Of a DNA stretch of 64,000 nt, positions 46,184-56,599 are shown piece after piece. Under the pieces are notes generated by a model, which was not told where the DNA came from, made no database searches, and was given only the letters and a program-made list of their open reading frames with translations. Within the stretch, counting starts at the first letter, position 1; the number at the start of each line of letters is the position of its first letter. The translations under genes were made by a program, and so were the position numbers. Source of the DNA: Gari tellinella (taxonomy: Eukaryota > Mollusca > Bivalvia > Cardiida > Psammobiidae); contig OV277861.1 of the NCBI GenBank assembly GCA_922989275.2, positions 21,730,479-21,794,478 of the forward strand, written 5' to 3'.

Positions 46184-46555
46184 AGTGTTCCCTCCCTACA
46201 ACGGCCCTCCCAATAACGAGTCCCTCCCTACAACGACGTTTGCTGCGCAGCTGTTCCCTCAAACAAGAAAAGTATGCCCAACCTATGCACGGCTGAAATC
46301 GGAATCGACCGTTGTCGTCCGCAGATTTTTCTCAACGTAACATATCAGTGGACAGTTTGACAGAACGCATATGTTGACGAGTGACAAACAGCCTGAATCC
46401 AGATCAAACGCCGCGTGACGCGGCTTCTGATCTGGATTCTAGCTGTTTGCAAAATGTAAGCCAAGTCTTAATTTTCCCTCCCTATAACACCTCCCTCCGA
46501 AAAACACACGGAATCTTTGTCTCCCATTGGCTGTTGATTGTAGAGAGGGAGCACT
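46184..46555. mobile_element. TIR element (AGTGTTCCCTCCCTAC) enclosing a family A-type hairpin
   Basis: The left end AGTGTTCCCTCCCTAC is inverted at GTAGAGAGGGAGCACT (46539-46554). Internal CCCTCCCTACAACG and CCCTCCCTATAAC repeats lie near each end. A family A-like hairpin sits at 46384-46452. Related CCCTCTCTACAACGACACCC sequence is at 21485 and in the 42.4-43.1 kb units. Confidence 0.7.
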
Positions 46556-46915
46556 AGATATATACCTTTGTCACGTGGATATGGCTGCACGCCTTTGTAC
46601 GCCTTTGTGTTTCACCTTGTTGAAAGTTTCGGAACATAACGATTCAATACGCAACTACGATACCTATCACCCCTAAAATCAAATGCAAATTAGTTTATCT
46701 TTGACAAAGGTTAGCTCCGCCATGCCAGATGAAAAACATTGGCTTATATAGTAAGCTAGCCGTGAACTTTGCCCTTTTCATTTGTCTTTGGGTGACGAAT
46801 TCGAAACGAGAACATGAAAACTCGTCCTTCACTAAATGACTATTTTAAAACTGTCAAAACATTTTTTAAGTTATTTTCTGAATTTAAGTTCTTTTCTGAA
46901 ATCAGTATTTGCGTG

Positions 46916-47129
46916 TTAACCCTTAGCCCGCCAAATAAATTGTCGTCTGCTATATTTCTCGTCTGCTTCAAGTTTCAAAGTGCTTCAAAATTGCTCAAAA
47001 TTGCTGAAAATGTTGTCCGAGTGTCAAACAGCTTGGATCCGGATGAGACGCCGAGTTACTCGGCGTCTCATCCGGATCCAAGCTGTTTGCATATGGAGCT
47101 ATAGTTGTGCCTGGCAGGCTAAGGGTTAA
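46916..47129. mobile_element. Family A MITE, intact TTAA ends
   Basis: TTAACCCTTAGCCCGCC and GGCAGGCTAAGGGTTAA are inverted ends. The hairpin 47024-47090 carries paired variants: CGGATGAGAC in one arm and GTCTCATCCG in the other, with loop GCCGAGTTACTCGGC. Confidence 0.9.
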
Positions 47130-47670
47130 CATAATCGCCCACATCCACTTTTAAAACATTGTTTGAGACCAAATCTGAGTGTCATTTTCTCCCAGGTCGG
47201 CAAAGTATTGAATAAATAATAAACCGTTATTCGTAAATGCTCAAAACCTTTATTAGTTTTCATTATACCAAACAAATAACAACAATTTTAGATATCAGTA
47301 AAATTTATTTGTTTACGTTTTTCACAATGATTAGCAAAAATCATTCATATAATCATGTGTACTTATATACAAAGAAGCCTTTTGGCATTTTAAGGTTGAG
47401 GGACCGTAATGAGATCGGACCGAAATCGGAACTTTACGAACAGCGAGCGGCTATTCCCGTCTATTACCGGTTTTATGCCTAACCATGTTAAAGCATAATT
47501 CGGTGAACAGTCCGGCAGTTGACGAGAATAGCCGATTGTTGTACGTAGAGTACCGATTTATGTCCGTTTTCATTGGGGGTCCTCTACCTTAACCACGGTC
47601 AGCATTGTTTCAAACAACTATTCAGTAATTGGTCAATGTGTATTCTTTAATACAGATGATTGTTAATGCA
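47130..47670. other. Unassigned AT-rich sequence
   Basis: The 81-codon frame at 47237-47482 ends in a segment with RDRNEIGPKSELYEQRAAIP but shows no known domain. Confidence 0.4.
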
Positions 47671-47758
47671 GGATAAAAGTAATGCAGAAAAGCTCCTGTA
47701 TGAGATTTCTTCATTTTCTTTATGCTGAATAAAGCAGTCACCTATTTCAAATAATCGC

Positions 47759-47976
47759 TTAACCCCTTCTCTGCCTTACCCGAGTACATGTAAAATAGTT
47801 AATTGCAAACAGTTTGGATCTTGATCAGAAGCCGCGTTACGCGGCGTCTGATCAAGATCCAAACTGTTTGACACTCATTTCAATATTTCTTAAGTAGAAG
47901 TGCCTAAAATGTAAATTTGAAAAATTAAGTGGACAATTGTTTAAAATTAATGACGTCATGGCTGTGAAGGGGTTAA
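47759..47976. mobile_element. Family A MITE, intact TTAA ends
   Basis: TTAACCCCTTCTCTGCC and CATGGCTGTGAAGGGGTTAA ends. The hairpin 47804-47871 carries TTGATCAG paired with CTGATCAA. Same subtype as 13663-13878. Confidence 0.9.
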
Positions 47977-48211
47977 GACACGGTTGATATAGGTCGACGG
48001 CCGCTGTACAGAACTTTATCTGGCGAGGTCGAGTCTTGTCTTTTCTTACAGATCTACTCCTGCAGAAAGTGCAGACCAAGATCTTACAAAGTGTTAGTCC
48101 TATTCCTGGTCTGACCTGATTTGCAATATCCAAACCACCTATACCAATGGCGAGACATTACAGATTTATTTCTACACTTATATCAAAATATCATTTCTTC
48201 CCTAGCCTAAA

Positions 48212-48426
48212 TTAACCCTTATCCTGCGGTAATATCGTCTGCTTCGAAACTGTCGTCTGCAAAATTGGTTAAATCTAGATTTATGCATTTTTTTAAGTTC
48301 AGAAACCTAAAGACGAGTGTCAAACAGTTTGGATCCAGATTAGACGCCGCGTGACGCGGCGTCTGATCTGGATCCAAACTTTTTTCAAAAAATCAGTAAA
48401 GTCGCGACCAGCAGGCAAAGGGTTAA
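48212..48426. mobile_element. Family A MITE, intact TTAA ends
   Basis: TTAACCCTTATCCTGC and GCAGGCAAAGGGTTAA ends, GTCTGCTTCGAAACTGTCG, hairpin 48321-48383 with loop GCCGCGTGACGCGGC. Confidence 0.9.
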
Positions 48427-48429
48427 ACT

Positions 48430-48945
48430 TTGAAACTTTATTGAAATATATCTGTATAAGATCCACTACCATGGACAGCATTAACATTTATACAAATAGT
48501 AAATATACATATAAATACGGATGCCATTAGTTGGGAAAGCTCAAATTTATTTGAAATTTTCATATTTGAGCTAAAGCCTAAATAAAAAGTATTTCTTTTG
48601 AATATACAGATATTAACCAAAATTCGTTCAAAAGATAGTCATGTATATCGACTGACAGTTTAGATCGTGATCAGGCCAAAAGTAAGTCGGTATCTGATCA
48701 TAGTCTATGCTGCATCGTATTCACTCTTTCAATTTGTATATTCATTTGTCATAATAATCAAGAAGTATCGAGGTTATATGGAAGAAGAAAGCATAAACGT
48801 ATTGACCGAAATACCAAAATACTAAATAGGATAAAGAAATAAAATACTTGGTTCATTACAGTCACATATATGTAACTATGTTGAAGATCGGTGACTGCTT
48901 AACCCTTTCGACCCTACAGCCCATGTAGAGATTACTGATTATATT
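48430..48945. other. Unassigned AT-rich sequence
   Basis: No feature seen between the family A copy and the family C hairpin. Confidence 0.4.
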
Positions 48946-49352
48946 TACAAACAGTGAGTGTAGACCCTGATCAGCTGGCTCATATATCAGCCCTCTGATC
49001 CGGATCTACACTGTTTGATATTTTCATTGGTTTTTGTTGTGTCATACAATTGACTGGTTCAAAATACCTGTACTAGAAGAGTCCAAAAGGCTTATAAATA
49101 ACCACAAGAGAAATTTGGATTGAAAGGGTTAAAATTTGACGCCCGAATTGCAAAAAGAAAATAAATGCATGTAGAATAACTATGAAATTCTAAACATTAA
49201 CTGAGAACAGAACCAGTATCATAATTGGTCCAATTACTGGCAATCTTATTAACTCTTATCCCATAACTGTTTCTAATTTTGAAGTCATGTGATCACGTAG
49301 TTTAGTTCAACCCATTACCCCATAGCCTGTTTCTAGTATTAAAAATATGGGA

Positions 49353-49432
49353 TCACTTAAAGCTGGTTGAAAGTAAAGCAGAATGCGCCCTAAGGCGCAT
49401 TCTGCTTTACTTTGAGCCTGCTTAAAGTTACA
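49353..49432. mobile_element. Family B palindromic MITE
   Basis: CTTAAAGCTGGTTGAAAGTA pairs with TACTTTGAGCCTGCTTAAAG. Centre CCCTAAGG. Confidence 0.8.
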
Positions 49433-49562
49433 ATCTTCTAGAATATAGAAAATATTTCTTATGATACAGACATATGCATGACTGTTTAAATTTGATCTAT
49501 TTTCTTCGACGAAGGAATAATTTAGAGCGTAAAAAGCGTATTTATGGGGTAGTAGGTTAAAC

Positions 49563-49730
49563 AACATATTTTATTTCCATATACATACGGAAATAGGGTC
49601 GGGTCACAAGTTCTCACAACATTAGATTCGAACCCCCCCCCCCCCCCCACAGTGTATATAAACAATGAACCAATGGCAAACAAAATATGAAATATATTTG
49701 AATAGACAAAAAAAAAACAAAAAAAAACTA
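49563..49730 (-). mobile_element. 5'-truncated LINE 3' tail, same family as the 21.5-25.3 kb LINE
   Basis: This matches 21543-21690 almost base for base: TTTATTTCCATATACATA on the plus strand, then the GGGTCGG and TCACAAGTTCTC segments and GTATATAAACAATG. It ends in an A-rich run. A poly-C run (49636-49651) replaces the CCCTTCCCC seen in the other copy. Only the 3' UTR is present, the usual result of abortive target-primed reverse transcription. Confidence 0.75.
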
Positions 49731-50089
49731 ACTATTAACAAATGATATTAACACACTGACCCTAGTATCAATATTTTAGTCCTTTACCAACTGTGCACTT
49801 ATAAAGAGTACATATATCTTTTGCAAGCAGTGAATACCTAGATCAAAGAGCTTTTGTAGGAGCTTTCCGATCAGAGTATCCAATGTCCGTCGTTGCAAAG
49901 ACATCATTCAACAGTCATTAAGGATTAGACCTAATTGGAAGGAAGCAAACATTTACAGGGTCAATGACTTAAACATATTTATGTTTGTAACTAATACACT
50001 TATATTTATGAAAATGAGGTGATCACTTAAATCAGGTTCTACATTCTACTTTACTTTCAGCCTTCTTTAAGCTACCATCTGCTAGAATA

Positions 50090-50690
50090 TAGGAAACATT
50101 TCTTATGATGCATTATTTATGACTTTATAAAATGGAACTTCTTTCGTTAACAGAGAAATAAAATTAACAGCGCAAAAAGGCGTTTCTACGGTGCTATGGG
50201 GTAGGCGCGTTTTCACGAGAAGACCCATCCTTTAGTAGTCTTGACCACAAGTAGATGCTTAATACACGGCAAAAATTATCCATTACTTTTAACCCTTTCA
50301 ACCCTACAACCCTCTGTAGATATTACTGATAACATATGCAAACAGTGTAGATCCTCATAACAAGTTTAAGCACCTATTAAATTGATTGAAGCTGTAGTTT
50401 GTAGACCCTCCGCTATATGGAATTTCCACCAAAACGTTGTACACTAGTACGTTGTTTACGTTAACGTCATAGTAAATGACATCATCTGCATGGCGTCCCG
50501 CTACATGCAGCGCTTGTGGACGAACAAGTTGGGCCGGAGCCCAAAAAACGATATTCCACTAGCGGATTACGATATTTATACAATCGCTTTATGCAACTCC
50601 CAACCCGCAAATTATGTGATAAATGTATTTCTCAAATTTAATTTTTACGTTAATTGCTTAAAGTTAATATAGTTGTGAGTGCTACGCGGT
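50090..50690. other. Unassigned sequence with a family C fragment
   Basis: A family C start near 50334 is cut off. The rest shows nothing recognisable. Confidence 0.4.
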
Positions 50691-50970
50691 TTGGATCCAG
50701 GCCCCGAGGTTATACTGTGCTCAAAACTCAGTTTTGATAACAGGCTCTAGTTTTTACAAAACACGTTTTATTTGATTTTTGTAACCTCATTTGGATACAT
50801 TTTTACAGAAAAAGTATGTATGAAAATACTAATTATAAAATAAAATGTTTGCCGAAGTGTTATGAGCTGAGAAAAAATCTGAGTTTTGAGCACAGAGTTC
50901 GTTTTAAATTTTTATAACCTCGGGGCCTGGTCAAACGCCGATTTTCCGGGTGTTTGTTCAGGATTCAAAC
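50690..50970. repeat. Family A hairpin carrying a GCCCCGAGG palindrome insertion
   Basis: The left stub TTTGGATCCAG ends at 50700. After the insert, CTGGTCAAACGCC and GTTCAGGATTCAAACTGTTT complete the hairpin. Confidence 0.75.
50701..50926. mobile_element. 226-bp palindromic element (GCCCCGAGGTTATA ends)
   Basis: GCCCCGAGGTTAT at the left is inverted as ATAACCTCGGGGC at the right. GTGCTCAAAACTCAG pairs with CTGAGTTTTGAGCAC just inside. Only one copy was seen here. Confidence 0.8.
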
Positions 50971-51026
50971 TGTTTACAAATAACCATTGTACTCGGGGTA
51001 ATGCAGTGAATGGGTTAATATCATTA

Positions 51027-51251
51027 TTAACTCTTTGCATGCTGGGTAACTTTTTCGTCTGCAACAATTTGTTGTCTGCTATCGTTCTAAAATTAGATTT
51101 TTCAAAATTTCTTTTAAACTCAATGTCAGAATAGCAAACAGTTTGGATCCTGATGAGACGCCGCGTTACGCGGCGTCTCATCCTGATCCAATCTGTTTGC
51201 AGACGTAATCACTATGGCAGGTATATCCGCCGCTAGCGTGCAAAGCGTTAA
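51027..51251. mobile_element. Family A MITE, just 3' of LRR gene 2
   Basis: TTAACTCTTTGCATGC start and GCGTGCAAAGCGTTAA end are inverted. The hairpin is 51134-51200. It ends 28 bp before the LRR stop codon position (51279) on the downstream side of that minus-strand gene. Confidence 0.85.
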
Positions 51252-51278
51252 AGTGTACAAAATTTCATTCCTCTAATT

Positions 51279-52718
51279 TTACGGGCATGTTGGCAGGGAG
51301 GTCAAGGTGTACTGTTTTATTGTAAGTTGCGGCTGGCCTGCACATTTCCCGGTAAAAGTACTGATGCGTGTAACGTTCCAGCCTTTTAAGTATGACATTT
51401 TGCAATTACACTTCACATTATTACCACTGAAGTAGAATTCATTTAGTTTAGGAAGAGAACGTACAGCTTCTGGTATTGTTTTTGTTTGCGTGCTATCCAT
51501 GTCCAGATGGTTTATCAGAGAATTATTTCTGAATGCGTGCGGGGCGATATACTCAACTGGATTATTCCACAGTACTAGGTATTGGAGATTAGCGAGACTC
51601 AATAAGTCATTTTCCTCAACTGTAGATATTTGATTATTATATAAATCTAACACCGTTATGTGCTTAGCCCTGCTGAGTGCATAGGGAATTCGAGTAAGCC
51701 TGTTGCTTCGTATGGAAACACTCTGCAGGTTGTTTTTGTATGGAATAAGGTTTGACGGAATGTATCTTATATGATTGCCACTTAGGCTCAGACTTGTTAA
51801 AAATGGAAATGAATGGAGTATATCAGGGAAATATTGGAAGTTGTCGTACTGAAGTGACAGTGACGTCAAATGGGTCAGTCTGTGTTGACAAGGTTCAAAC
51901 AGTGAAAAGTTTGTCTCCAGTAAAGCATTGTGGTCAAACGTGAATGATCGCAACTTCTGCAGGTGACAAATTGCAGATGGTATCCGTGGTAGTTTGGAAT
52001 TCGACATCGTCAAAGAAGTCAAACTGGACTCTAAACCATCAAATGCATTCAATGTAATGTGACTAAAGGGTATTTTATTGATAGTTAATATTGAAAGCCT
52101 TTTTAAATTACCTATTGCATACGGCCAAGATAGAAAACTGCCCATATCTAAGTTTAGAGATGCTAATGAAGACCCTAAAAGAGTGGTTATCGTTGGGTCA
52201 AATGTCCTGATTGGATTGCCTTGCAAATAGAGTGTGTTTAAATTCTTAAGTTTTCCTACAGCTGAGGGAACTGTTGTAAGGTTGTTGTTTTGTAACTGAA
52301 GAATATGCGTTGTGTTTTCTATCCCTGCAAATGCATCGGCACTGATACTGGTGATATGGTTGTTATAAAGTCTGATATATATAGAAGATGCGTTCACTGT
52401 ACTGATGTTCTCGAAGGCGTGTCCAGGAATAGATGTCAACTGATTATTGTACAAATCTATATAAAACCAACTAGCCCTGTCCGTTGTATTGGATTTTGCA
52501 AACTTTGGTATTGTCTGCAGAGACTTTGAATTGCAGTACACTGTTGAACCAGAACATGTGCACGGTGACGGAGCGCCACAGGAGCCTGTAGTCAACAAGA
52601 AGCCCGTGACATCAGATACACACATCAGCAAGAGAAACACCCGTACCTGGGAAATATATGTATATAGATCTAGATATCTAGAGATCCATATACAGTAGAA
52701 CCTCTCTATTACGACCAC
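51279..52718 (-). CDS. Secreted leucine-rich-repeat protein, paralogue 2 (oplophorus-luciferin 2-monooxygenase non-catalytic subunit-like)
   Basis: This frame also has 479 codons and is clearly paralogous to the gene at 6605-8044. They share the N-cap APSPCTCSG, the LRR spacing, the internal stretch with SLTSLTM and LPRIPSAICHL, and the C-cap ending in CP. N-cap cysteines are at residues 47, 53, 55 and 62; C-cap cysteines are at 437, 439, 459 and 478. LRRs fill the middle. There is no transmembrane helix. A secreted LRR protein that binds a partner is the likely role, but the partner is unknown. Residues 25-45 (VRVFLLLMCVSDVTGFLL) read as a signal peptide. They directly follow a TTTCCCAG acceptor-like site whose last base is 52647, so the exon probably starts at 52646 and residues 1-24 are likely intronic. 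A family A MITE ends 28 bp past the stop codon, so it may lie in the 3' UTR. Confidence 0.82.
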   Translation of the reverse strand: MVVIERFYCIWISRYLDLYTYISQVRVFLLLMCVSDVTGFLLTTGSCGAPSPCTCSGSTVYCNSKSLQTIPKFAKSNTTDRASWFYIDLYNNQLTSIPGHAFENISTVNASSIYIRLYNNHITSISADAFAGIENTTHILQLQNNNLTTVPSAVGKLKNLNTLYLQGNPIRTFDPTITTLLGSSLASLNLDMGSFLSWPYAIGNLKRLSILTINKIPFSHITLNAFDGLESSLTSLTMSNSKLPRIPSAICHLQKLRSFTFDHNALLETNFSLFEPCQHRLTHLTSLSLQYDNFQYFPDILHSFPFLTSLSLSGNHIRYIPSNLIPYKNNLQSVSIRSNRLTRIPYALSRAKHITVLDLYNNQISTVEENDLLSLANLQYLVLWNNPVEYIAPHAFRNNSLINHLDMDSTQTKTIPEAVRSLPKLNEFYFSGNNVKCNCKMSYLKGWNVTRISTFTGKCAGQPQLTIKQYTLTSLPTCP

Positions 52719-52744
52719 TAAGTTGTGCTGAATATTAGCTGTTT

Positions 52745-52842
52745 AAGACAGGTGACTGCTTAAAGCAATGTGAAAGTGAAACAGAAAGCTCCTACAGGAG
52801 CTTTCTGTTTCACTTTCACGTTGCTGTCACCTGTCCTTTATA
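52745..52842. mobile_element. Family B-related palindromic MITE
   Basis: GACAGGTGACTGC and AGTGAAACAGAAAGCTCC pair with GGAGCTTTCTGTTTCACT and GTCACCTGTC. It lies just upstream of LRR gene 2. Confidence 0.8.
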
Positions 52843-52904
52843 CTGACAATTAGCCGTCTTTTTAGTGGTCGTAATAGAGAGGGTCTACTGTATATATGGT
52901 TTCA

Positions 52905-53005
52905 CCCATTCACTGTCTTACCCTAGTATAACGGTTTGGATCCCGATCAGACGCTATCTGCATATGTTAGTGATGTGTTATAGAGCGTTGCAACGAAAGG
53001 GTTGA
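52905..53005. repeat. Degenerate family A fragment
   Basis: CCATTCACTGTCTTACCCTA, GGTTTGGATCCCGATCAGAC and AAAGGGTTGA remain. The second hairpin arm is gone. Confidence 0.5.
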
Positions 53006-53399
53006 TTTCGGCCTAAATATTTGAACTATTGCCAATTGACTTCGCTCAGGTATAGGCCCGTCGCAGCGCATCAGTTTTCAGCATAAATGCCCTAAAATGC
53101 ACGTACATGAGTCATTGACGATCACCTGAGTATCAAATAACAGCTAAATTTTACTAACATAATTTTGTTAAATAATTTGTATTGCCCTAAAGGACTTTAA
53201 CAGATTTACCCTTGCTCTTTGCTCCACTTAATACGAACACCATATTTGCATATTGTGAACTTCATAAAAAATGATCACTTCTTAACTTCGAATCCCAGTT
53301 CCTTTAGAGGTTTATATTTCAATACTGTGCATCAAATGTTAAACTTGATTGACTTACATCGATTATGAAATAAGTTCTAACAACTTAGGCAAATCCTTT

Positions 53400-53475
53400 T
53401 AAAGCTATTGTTTATGTATCTATGTATATTGAATGTGCAATGATGATTTGTAAATAAAGAATATATCTATCTATC
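53400..53475 (+). repeat. Possible retroelement 3' tail with (ATCT)n
   Basis: TTGTAAATAAAGAATATATC followed by TATCTATC. A polyA signal with a tetranucleotide tail resembles the end of a 5'-truncated retrocopy. No body was recognised upstream. Confidence 0.35.
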
Positions 53476-54108
53476 CGTAATGATATGCTTTTAACAAGCT
53501 TATTATAGGAATATTAGTTTGATATCCAATTTGTTTGCAATAGACGTCATTATTTGGGACATTTATAAGCATGCTTATTTGGAAAGAATAACTTATCATC
53601 ATCCACTATTGTTTGATTTTACATCTCTTTCCATCTGTTAAAACGTATTCCTGATCACATATAACTGAGCCGTGCCATGAGAAAACTTGCCTTATTGCAT
53701 AGCGGATAGTGTGGATTAATGGCCAGCTTCCGTGTCAAAGACGCGGTTGCTAGTCTTGATCTACACTGTTTGACAACCACACGCATCTAAAGCATTTTAT
53801 GTAGCATCATTATATACGTTTTTTAGCAGTGCATATCATATACAGAGTTTGGGATAGCAACGATGTTTTGTCTGTACAGTGCAGCAATGCAATGTGGCAG
53901 GTTTGTCATGGCAGCCGCATTGTGTTTTGGGGAAACCTGCCTAAAACGGTTGTTTGGGATCCCATTTGAACTACATAGTACGTGATTCTTCCACGAAAAG
54001 CGGCCTTATCTAAGAAATTCGCGTTTTAATTTTTTTTTTAATTTATGGATATTATATCCAGAAAAGAGTTTAACCATGTGAATGGAAAGAAGGACACCTC
54101 TGTAAATA

Positions 54109-54289
54109 CAGGGCTCCAGATAACGGAAGTATTTCGAAAACTAAAATCTTTATTTCTGCTTTCAAACCCAATGGTGTCATAGTCATTAAAATTGTCTCGA
54201 AGAGACGGTTTAATCAGTAGTAACACCATAGCATTCGGTGTTGAAATGCGTGAGAAAATGTTGGATTAGTTCAGATAGCTGGAGCTCTG
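54109..54289. mobile_element. Family G palindromic MITE
   Basis: CAGGGCTCCAGATAACGG start and GATAGCTGGAGCTCTG end. The interior keeps AATGGTGTCATAG, TTGTCTCGAAGAGACG and AACACCATAG. Inverted relative to 974-1166. Confidence 0.75.
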
Positions 54290-54302
54290 AAAATGAAAAG
54301 GT

Positions 54303-54490
54303 TAACCCTTATTCTGCTGCACAGACGTTTGCTTTGACATTGTCGTCTGCAAAATTTGTTCAGTTTAGATTTATGCATTGTTTAAATTAAACAAACCTTA
54401 AGACGAGTGTCAAATATTTTGGATCCAGATGAGACGCCGCATTACGCGGCGTCTTTCTAGATTCAAACAGTTTGTAAACTCCGTAAAGCT
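54303..54490. mobile_element. Family A MITE, right part decayed
   Basis: TTAACCCTTATTCTGC start, GTCGTCTGCAAAATTTG, GACGAGTGTCAAATATTTTG, hairpin with loop GCCGCATTACGCGGC, and a degraded right arm. Confidence 0.75.
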
Positions 54491-54819
54491 TATTGGATCT
54501 TCACCAAACTTGCTGACAACGTGTATTGGCATTAAATCTAGGTCAAGAACAAATCGATTACAGTTGAATGAAAATCCTTCAAGAGGTAAAGGAGAAATGG
54601 AGTGGTCATTTATTACATAACTTATTACCAACACGGCTAAGATGAAGCACATGCAACCATTGACCAAATATTTGGCTAAAATAGAATAAAAACTGGTCCT
54701 TTTACAGAGTGGACAATAAGGATGAAATAGCAAAAAATTTAAAAATTGAAGAACCATAACTCCAACATGACTTCGGCGATTTGGGTATTTATAGAACTGG
54801 ACCAAAATTTTATACAAAT

Positions 54820-55720
54820 ATTATTTTCAGCAAATTTTGTGAAGATCCAATTAAAACTGTTTGAGTCAGAAAGCTGACAAGCCTAAATTAGTCAATTTTT
54901 AATCATTCAAGGACAATAACTCCCACATGCCTTGTGCGATTTTGGTAGTTAAGATGATTGACCTAGATTTTATATTAATTAACATTTTCAACAAGTTTGG
55001 TGAATATCTGATAAAAACTGTATGTGTTAGAAAGCAAAAAATGCTGAAACATTCATTTTTAATACTTAAAGGGCAAAAACTCAGACATGCCACATGCGAT
55101 TTTTGTAATAATCAAATTAGACCTAAATTTTATATAATTTAACATTTTCAGCAAGTTTAGTGAATATCCGATAAAAACTGTATGTGTTAGGGTGCAAAAA
55201 TGACTGAAACAGTCATTTTTTATTAACAAACAGGCAATAACTCAGATACACCTTATGCGATTTTAGTAGTAATCAAAAGAAACCTTGGTTTTATATCAAT
55301 AAACAATTTCAGCAAGTTTGGTGAAGATCCAATAAAACGTATTTGTGTTAGAGAGCAAAACTTGCTGAAAACAGTCATTTTTCAATACATAAAGGGCAAA
55401 ATCTCAGATATGCCACATGCGGTTTTAGTAATAATCTAACTATACCTAAATTTTAAATGAATAAATATTTTTAGCATATTTGGTGAATATCCGATAAAAG
55501 CTGTTTGTTTTAGAGCGCAAAAATGACTGAAACAGTCATTTTTTATTAATAAAACAGGCAATAACTCAAAAATACCTTATGCGAGTTTAGTAGTAATCAA
55601 ACTAAACCTTGATTTTATATCAATGAACATTTTCAGCAAGTTTGTGGAAGATCGGATAAAAAATATTCGAGTTAGAGGGCGGACAAAAAAGTGTGATAGT
55701 CTAACTGACTGATGGATGGA
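54820..55720 (+). repeat. Tandem array, about 160-167-bp unit
   Basis: CAGCAAGTTTGGTGAA-type cores occur at about 54827, 54991, 55150, 55311, 55477 and 55633. Units share GATAAAAACTGTATGTGTTAG, GACTGAAACAGTCATTTTT, GGGCAATAACTCA and GCGATTTTAGTA. It ends with GACTGACTGATGGATGGACG. An inverted core sits at 54500. Confidence 0.8.
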
Positions 55721-55724
55721 CGGG

Positions 55725-56595
55725 CGAAGGTAGATAACGGTTGCACACGGTGAATCCGGCTGTATCACGTGATACTAAGCCATGTGGTAATGTTTATATC
55801 AGACGTTCTATTTTCGGTTTGTTATGATTTTAAATCGCCCTTTTTGGTGATTTAGGTCCGTCTTCATCAGTTCATAGATCAGTTTGGCCCATAAGAATGT
55901 TCTAACATTATTATTAGCCGTTATTGTATGTCAGACATTAAGAAAAGGTCTGAAAACACAATGGGACTTTAAAAGGAAGAAACTTCAATAAAGCAAGTAA
56001 TTATAGTTACCATAACTGGATGATAGGGGTGGTTCATAGTTGAATCAAGCCCGCTTCTGGTATTTACAAACCTAAAAAATATATGTCATGTTTAACTCTT
56101 TACTTTATAGATACGCCTTTTTATACCTTTAATTAATCCCTCCACTGAAAAAACTAGTTCTATTCATACAGCATTGAATGTGCAACAGAAAAAATACTTC
56201 CTACATCTTATCAGATGTTATTTTAAAGCGGACGGAAAGACGCATTCTACTTAATGTTCAACCTGTTTTGAGAGGTCGCATGTCTTTAAAACGAAGAAAC
56301 ACGCCATGGAGTAATGTTTTTAATTAGTAGAACGCTCGAATTTTTCATGGTAGATCTAGATCTACTAGTCAGATTCCCCTTTGCTTGAAATTAACAAGTT
56401 TTAAAAATCATCGTATTTTAGCCATTCCGTTTTAGCATCCGTTCTACTTTCGAAGCCATTTTAACAACTAAAGGTATTTCAGTTACTATTTTGAAACATA
56501 TGGACGTTTAATTTAAGAAATAAAGCGGAATTGATGACGTCATGGTACAGGTACATGTAGATATGTAGTCAGAATCGCTTCGATCGCTCTTAGCT
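55725..56595. other. Unassigned sequence
   Basis: AT-rich with one family B scrap near 56225. No gene-like frame. Confidence 0.4.
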
Positions 56596-56599
56596 GGGC

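Larger units (their letters stand above)
52850..54100. other. Upstream region of LRR gene 2 with MITE scraps
   Basis: Its first exon and promoter could lie here or further out, but no TATA box or donor site could be assigned. A family C remnant is at 53690-53775. Confidence 0.4.

Noticed and set aside
47237..47482. Possible small gene of 81 codons
   Set aside because: AT-rich, no domain, no splice or polyA context that could be assigned.
51752..52698. Plus-strand frames within LRR gene 2
   Set aside because: Antisense shadows of the LRR coding frame.
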